A stretch of DNA of 8,843 bases, taken from Sutterella sp. GTDB lineage: Bacteria > Pseudomonadota > Gammaproteobacteria > Burkholderiales > Burkholderiaceae_F. How positions within the stretch are numbered: position 1 is the first letter of the stretch; the number at the start of each line of letters is the position of its first letter. The notes under the pieces were generated by a model. That model searched no databases. It saw only the letters and a program-made list of their open reading frames with translations, and was not told the DNA's origin. The translations under genes were made by a program, and so were the position numbers. Where the stretch lies: the NCBI GenBank assembly GCA_019418605.1, contig DYBN01000025.1, positions 1-8,843 on the forward strand. The letters are read 5' to 3'. Positions 6,456 through 8,843 of the stretch are shown piece by piece.

Positions 6456-6833
6456 CTACGTCGGATCAACGGCTGCGGGATCCTTTTTGACGATCAGCAG
6501 ATCTTCAAGCGAATACCCTTCGGCAACGGCCGCTTCAATGGCCTTGGGCATGCGGCCGCGTCCCGTCCATGTCGTGCCGTCGGGCGCGATGTACTTTGGC
6601 TCAACCTTTTTGCCTGCATCCGAGCGGGTGCGCTTGACCCTGCGCCCGGGCGCCTTCTTCTCCTTGACGGGGGCCTTGCCGGAGAAGTCGAGATCGCTCT
6701 GCTTGATGTTGAATAGAGCAATGACTTCGTTGATTTCATCGATGGCGGAGCGCTTTGCAGCCTCCTTTTTCGCAAGCAGCTTCGCTTCCTCCGTTTGCAG
6801 ATCCTTCATGATCTTTTTCAAAGCGTCATTCAT
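6456..6833 (-). CDS. H-NS family nucleoid-associated DNA-binding protein
   Basis: This 125-residue protein has the two-part layout of H-NS-like proteins. An N-terminal charged helix (about 1-45) would form the coiled-coil dimer. A basic linker with APGRRVKRTR (61-70) precedes a C-terminal DNA-binding domain from about residue 78, YIAPDGTTWTGRGRMPKAI, in which TGRGR (90-94) is the minor-groove loop of this family. Members bind AT-rich DNA and silence horizontally acquired genes. It starts at the ATG at 6833 behind AAAAGGAAA. It is monocistronic, with its own terminator. It is probably one of several paralogs; the sequence does not tell whether it is the main nucleoid protein or an accessory one. 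It sits next to the gene-poor flank of a prophage fragment, a natural target for such a protein. Confidence 0.9.
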   Translation of the reverse strand: MNDALKKIMKDLQTEEAKLLAKKEAAKRSAIDEINEVIALFNIKQSDLDFSGKAPVKEKKAPGRRVKRTRSDAGKKVEPKYIAPDGTTWTGRGRMPKAIEAAVAEGYSLEDLLIVKKDPAAVDPT

Positions 6834-6896
6834 GGGAATTTCCTTTTATTGAAAAAATCACGCGGATAAAACTACTTCCTTTCGCGTCTTCAAAAG

Positions 6897-6905
6897 ATTA
6901 TCACA
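6897..6905 (-). promoter_or_regulatory. Putative extended -10 promoter of the H-NS-like gene
   Basis: On the minus strand TGTGATAAT (6905-6897) has the TG-n extension and GATAAT, one base from TATAAT, about 65 bases upstream of the start codon. No good -35 is seen at 17 bases. A second candidate closer in is TTGAAG with TTTTAT at a 16-base spacing. Confidence 0.4.
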
Positions 6906-7547
6906 TTGAATTGCTCTTGTATCGACGGACTTTCATTTTGCAAACTCAGGCGGCAAACGCGGCCGCAACCCGCATTATTCGTCAGAGAAAGGCGCAGGGA
7001 GCAGGCTTATTTTTTGATCGTCGGCCTTTTTGTCCGCCGCTCTTGACACATTCATCGAAAACGCCGCCTGCTTCAAGCCGCGTTAAAAAGACTGCGGCCG
7101 ACACGAGCGCTCGAAACAAAGCCAACAGCCATCCCGCTTGAAAAGAGGTGCACGACAAACCGGATCAATGGCGTGCTGCATGTCAAAAATCGCCGCGCCT
7201 TCTTTCTTCTTGAGGGAATCTTCGATTTACACACCGTTTTAAGCGAAGGCTCCCCGCGGCCTTTTGCCCTTATTGGGTTTATCCAAAATCTCAGAAACCA
7301 AAAAGGCTTGAATTCTGCTTTCTGAGGGCAATAAAAAACCCCGTAAATCCAACGATTATGGGGCGATGTCTAATGCCTTTGGTGGATTCTGAGAGCATCG
7401 ACTTTTGCTGTTAAATCAATTGGTTGAAAACTTTGAGTCACCATCAGAATCACCCTATACACGTCAGGCTCCCGGTACCGTCGGCCCAAAAAAAAAGAAG
7501 CAGGGGAAGGCCCCAAAGCCATCCCCCATACTCGTTTTTGCCGCCCG
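6906..7547. other. Gene-poor stretch between the H-NS-like gene and the prophage lysis genes
   Basis: These roughly 640 bp contain no gene I can support. Open frames at 6911-7141 (TTG start) and 7405-7716 have no ribosome-binding site and low-complexity translations. Visible elements are a TTGACA with no matching -10 (7043-7048), a short AAGGC/GCCTT hairpin followed by four T on the plus strand (7246-7265), an 8-bp inverted repeat CTCAGAAA/TTTCTGAG (7290-7297, 7319-7326), and the terminator-like hairpin at 7331-7363. The left prophage boundary probably falls here, since host-type genes end at 6833 and phage-type genes start at 7548. I see no tRNA end and cannot name an attachment core. Confidence 0.5.
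7331..7363 (-). terminator. Probable terminator of the prophage lysis unit
   Basis: On the minus strand CCCC-a-TAA pairs with TTA-c-GGGG (7363-7339), followed by TTTTTT and ATT. The stem is modest but the T-run is good. It lies about 185 bases past the spanin stop codons and is the first terminator-like hairpin downstream of them. The same sequence could also be part of an attachment site, as A-rich cores next to short stems are common there. Confidence 0.5.
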
Positions 7548-8336
7548 TCATTTCAGTTTCGCGAGGGCGTCTTTGTCGATCGCGATTCTTTCAGCCAAGC
7601 CCGCACCCTCGCTTGCCAATCCTGCACCTTCGCTGAGTAGGCGGACACATCCGGCAAGGCGCTCTCGCTCAGGCTGGCAGGCACCGGTGCGGGCTTCGGA
7701 CAGTCTGCGCTCATAGGAAGCGAGGGACTTGCGCAAGCCGTCAACGTCCCCACGACGAGCATCAAGCTCGCGCAAAGCAGCGTCCCTTTCAGCGACCGCA
7801 TCAGCCAATCTCTGCGCACTTTTTTCTGCCTCCCCCATGTTCGCTTTGGCCACGGTTTGCGCCGTGGCAGAGTAGTCTGCGTGCAAGCGAGCGATTTCCG
7901 CCGCGTACTTGTTTGCCGCGAATGTGTAGCCTGCAACGGCGGCGACGATCAATGCGGCAACGAGCGCAAGCCCTTTCACCCAGCCGCCCGAGTCGGTGAG
8001 AAAGCTCAAAAACGTTTTCAGCATACGATAGTACTGAAAGCAGACAAGCTTCCCGCCCCGGTAGACGCGCCACCGGCATACGCCGGAGACGCCGGAGTTG
8101 TCGCCCACAGTCGGATCGCCGATGACTTCCTTCACGTCTCCGTCCTGATGGTGGAAGCCAATCACGTTGATGTTGAAGCCGTATCCGCAGTTTCTCCACA
8201 GCCATGCCACGCGCCGGACGTAGCGCGGCCAAGGCTCCATCGAGTCGCCCCAGCGCGCGAGGTGCCCGGCGTCCCCGTCGATGGGATTGTCAGGCGTCTG
8301 AAACCACCATAGCCACTTCGGCAGGCCATCCATCAT
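7548..8336 (-). CDS. Rz-like inner-membrane spanin, open frame continuous with a truncated DUF7338-like phage protein
   Basis: The C-terminal 158 residues, from the Met codon at 8024, form a typical phage i-spanin. They have a short cytoplasmic start MLKTFLSFLTDSGG, one membrane segment (LALVAALIVAAVAGYTF), then a long charged coiled coil, and a tail with a tandem SEGAGLA-SEGAGLA repeat and DKDALAKL, as in Rz proteins of siphophages and P2-like phages. Spanins join inner and outer membranes in the last step of lysis. No ribosome-binding site precedes 8024, and the frame is open upstream through WFQTPDNP, WLWRN and YGF of a different phage family. The i-spanin may therefore be made as a fusion or by coupling. 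The start at 8336 is only the first in-frame ATG and is uncertain. The Rz1-like gene lies inside this one. No endolysin or holin gene is visible in the window. Confidence 0.75.
   Translation of the reverse strand: MMDGLPKWLWWFQTPDNPIDGDAGHLARWGDSMEPWPRYVRRVAWLWRNCGYGFNINVIGFHHQDGDVKEVIGDPTVGDNSGVSGVCRWRVYRGGKLVCFQYYRMLKTFLSFLTDSGGWVKGLALVAALIVAAVAGYTFAANKYAAEIARLHADYSATAQTVAKANMGEAEKSAQRLADAVAERDAALRELDARRGDVDGLRKSLASYERRLSEARTGACQPERERLAGCVRLLSEGAGLASEGAGLAERIAIDKDALAKLK
7553..7801 (-). CDS. Rz1-like outer-membrane lipoprotein spanin, embedded in the Rz-like gene
   Basis: This 82-residue protein is read in another frame wholly inside the i-spanin gene and stops five bases before it. It has a lipoprotein signal: MRSLKG, a hydrophobic core LCASLMLVVGT, and the lipobox LTAC with Cys23. 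The 60-residue mature part contains SADCPKPAPVPASL, the short Pro-rich segment typical of o-spanins, then a region with W and charged residues. Rz1 proteins are anchored in the outer membrane and bind the periplasmic end of Rz to fuse the two membranes. The embedded arrangement is the same as Rz/Rz1 of lambda. The ribosome-binding site is weak (AGAG about 10 bases upstream), so translation may be coupled. The frame is open further upstream, but only the start at 7801 puts the signal peptide at the N-terminus. Confidence 0.85.
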   Translation of the reverse strand: MRSLKGTLLCASLMLVVGTLTACASPSLPMSADCPKPAPVPASLSESALPDVSAYSAKVQDWQARVRAWLKESRSTKTPSRN

Positions 8337-8433
8337 CGTCAGCAAAAAGCACCACCACCGGCGCAAGCAATCGACCGACTACGTCAAAGAGCAGGGACGC
8401 TGGGAGGAAGGCAATCCATTTAAGGTAAACCAT
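8025..8433 (-). pseudogene. Frameshifted and C-truncated phage protein of the DUF7338 type
   Basis: From the ATG at 8433 one frame encodes 36 residues, MVYLKWIAFLPASLLFDVV then RLLAPVVVLFADDDGW. It then runs into a stop at 8290 after an unrelated tail. A second frame picks up exactly there with LPKWLWWFQTPDNP, followed by WLWRNCGYGF and GVSGVCRWRVY. Joined, the two give the usual start of a phage family I recall as DUF7338, in which D-G-x-LPxWLxWFQTPDNP is continuous. A single extra C in TGGCCTG (about 8324-8325) explains the break. The C-terminal 40 or so residues expected after VCFQYYR are absent; the frame passes straight into the Rz-like protein. No ribosome-binding site precedes the start, only eight A residues. 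The family name is from memory. A sequencing error at the two-C site remains possible. Confidence 0.65.
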
Positions 8434-8444
8434 TTTTTTTTGCC

Positions 8445-8470
8445 AAAAAAAAAGCCACCTCGAAGGCGGC
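8445..8470 (-). terminator. Strong terminator upstream of the DUF7338-like gene
   Basis: On the minus strand GCCGCCT-TCG-AGGTGGC (8470-8454) is a 7-bp stem with one G-U pair, followed at once by nine T residues (8453-8445). It would stop most transcripts from the promoter at about 8650 before the lysis genes. Three bases later come nine A residues (8441-8433), able to pair with the U-run if transcription passes through. Confidence 0.85.
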
Positions 8471-8643
8471 CTGTTGATACAATGCGCGAATGTCCAGCGG
8501 GTTGAGCGCATAGCCCGCTCTCCATTGAGTGGTTTTGTTACGGTGCCCACTCAATCGTCGGGGACAAAACCGTAACGAAAACGGCCCGGATGTTCCACCA
8601 TCCGAGCCGCTTGAAGGAATGAGATATGCGCATTTCATCTCAT
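8445..8643 (-). ncRNA. Putative structured phage regulatory RNA (C4/P4-immunity-like)
   Basis: This region lies between an extended -10 promoter and a strong terminator, giving an RNA of about 200 nt. It contains an ATGAGAT/ATCTCAT stem (8619-8643) and an 11-bp stem CGGCCCGGATG/CATCCGAGCCG (8582-8609). Next is an interleaved block at 8524-8576 in which ATTGAGTGG pairs with CCACTCAAT, GGTTTTGT with ACAAAACC, and GTTACGGT with ACCGTAAC. Then come AGCGGG/CCCGCT (8496-8519), and ATGCGC/GCGCAT (8482-8487, 8506-8511). The order of arms allows a pseudoknot or alternative folds. Small antisense-like immunity RNAs of phages P1/P7 (C4) and P4 (CI) have this kind of complementary-segment design; similarity is inferred, not shown by alignment. 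Short reading frames across it (8420-8638 and 8290-8550) might be leader peptides but are more likely incidental. Confidence 0.45.
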
Positions 8644-8649
8644 GCCTCT

Positions 8650-8658
8650 AGTATAGCA
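8650..8658 (-). promoter_or_regulatory. Extended -10 promoter for the structured RNA
   Basis: On the minus strand TGCTATACT (8658-8650) has the TG-n extension and TATACT, one base from consensus. The -35 position has no consensus, which extended -10 promoters tolerate. Transcription would start near 8643. An ACGAAAA/TTTTCGT inverted repeat (8668-8687) lies just upstream, where a regulator could bind. Confidence 0.5.
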
Positions 8659-8843
8659 AGGCCGGCCACGAAAATTTTGATTTTCGTTGTCCTGCTTCTG
8701 ATGTGCTAGGCGCGTAAGTAAAGGGCCTCGGTAGTTCGACGACTACCGGGGCCCGCGTGCTTTTGGGGCTCAAGATCAGTACCCACAAGCCCTGAAATTC
8801 CTCGGAAAGCGTGCAATCGTTCAGATTGCACGCGGCTGAAGCT
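8656..8843. other. Right-end non-coding region with three hairpins
   Basis: No gene is supported here; minus-strand frames are open from the window edge but show no recognisable motif. It holds three dyads. ACGAAAA/TTTTCGT is at 8668-8687. A 13-bp arm pair GGGCCTCGGTAGT/ACTACCGGGGCCC with one wobble lies at 8723-8754. A perfect 10-bp pair GCGTGCAATC/GATTGCACGC with a 5-base loop lies at 8809-8833. On the minus strand the 8723-8754 stem is followed by TTTACTT, so it could be the terminator of an upstream minus-strand phage gene beyond the window edge. Confidence 0.5.

Noticed and set aside
7043..7048. TTGACA as a -35 element
   Set aside because: No -10 lies at a suitable distance and no gene follows on the plus strand.
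8420..8638. 72-codon minus-strand frame upstream of the DUF7338-like gene as a real protein
   Set aside because: It runs through several stems and the T9 terminator, so the sequence is better explained by RNA structure. A weak AGAGG lies before its ATG, so a leader peptide cannot be excluded.
1..8843. tRNA, rRNA, CRISPR array, transposase or restriction system
   Set aside because: I looked for cloverleaf T-loops, regularly spaced repeats and transposase or nuclease motifs on both strands and saw none.

Overview
The window looks like a chromosomal segment of a GC-rich, anaerobic gut betaproteobacterium of the Sutterella/Parasutterella kind (Burkholderiales). I infer this from the DMSO-reductase-type molybdoenzyme end, the betaproteobacterial H-NS-like protein with a TGRGR DNA-binding motif, the iron-dependent alcohol dehydrogenase, and a fused biotin enzyme of a type I otherwise associate with Bacteroides. 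The genus is an inference; no rRNA or tRNA is present to support it.

Layout. Bases 1-161 hold the last 52 codons of a DmsA-like molybdopterin oxidoreductase catalytic subunit. A tiny Pro/Gly-rich lipoprotein follows (266-481), then a factor-independent terminator (649-682). Next is a plus-strand biotin locus. Bases 891-3164 encode one 757-residue protein joining biotin synthase (BioB, about residues 1-325) to DAPA aminotransferase (BioA, about 333-757). After a 486-bp gap with a large inverted repeat comes bioD (3651-4349). Together these cover KAPA -> DAPA -> dethiobiotin -> biotin. No bioF, bioC or bioH lies in the window.

Three minus-strand genes converge on the biotin locus: an H-NS family protein (6456-6833), a YqhD/BDH-like iron alcohol dehydrogenase (5016-6185) and a short flavodoxin (4458-4946). 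The flavodoxin terminator lies directly against the bioD stop codon. The H-NS gene has its own strong terminator. The dehydrogenase leader carries GC-rich palindromes, and three back-to-back hairpins separate the dehydrogenase from the flavodoxin.

From about 6.9 kb onward there is a gene-poor stretch and then a piece of prophage on the minus strand. Its lysis genes are an Rz-like inner-membrane spanin and an Rz1-like outer-membrane lipoprotein spanin encoded inside it in another frame. The Rz frame is open upstream into a truncated member of a phage protein family I recall as DUF7338. The N-terminal 36 residues of that family lie in another frame, so it carries a one-base frameshift and has lost its C-terminus. 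Upstream of it, between an extended -10 promoter (8650-8658) and a strong terminator (8445-8470), lies a roughly 200-nt transcript region. It is full of interleaved inverted repeats that could form mutually exclusive stems or a pseudoknot. I think this is a C4/P4-immunity-like phage regulatory RNA or a close analogue, and it is the most interesting unexplained signal in the window.
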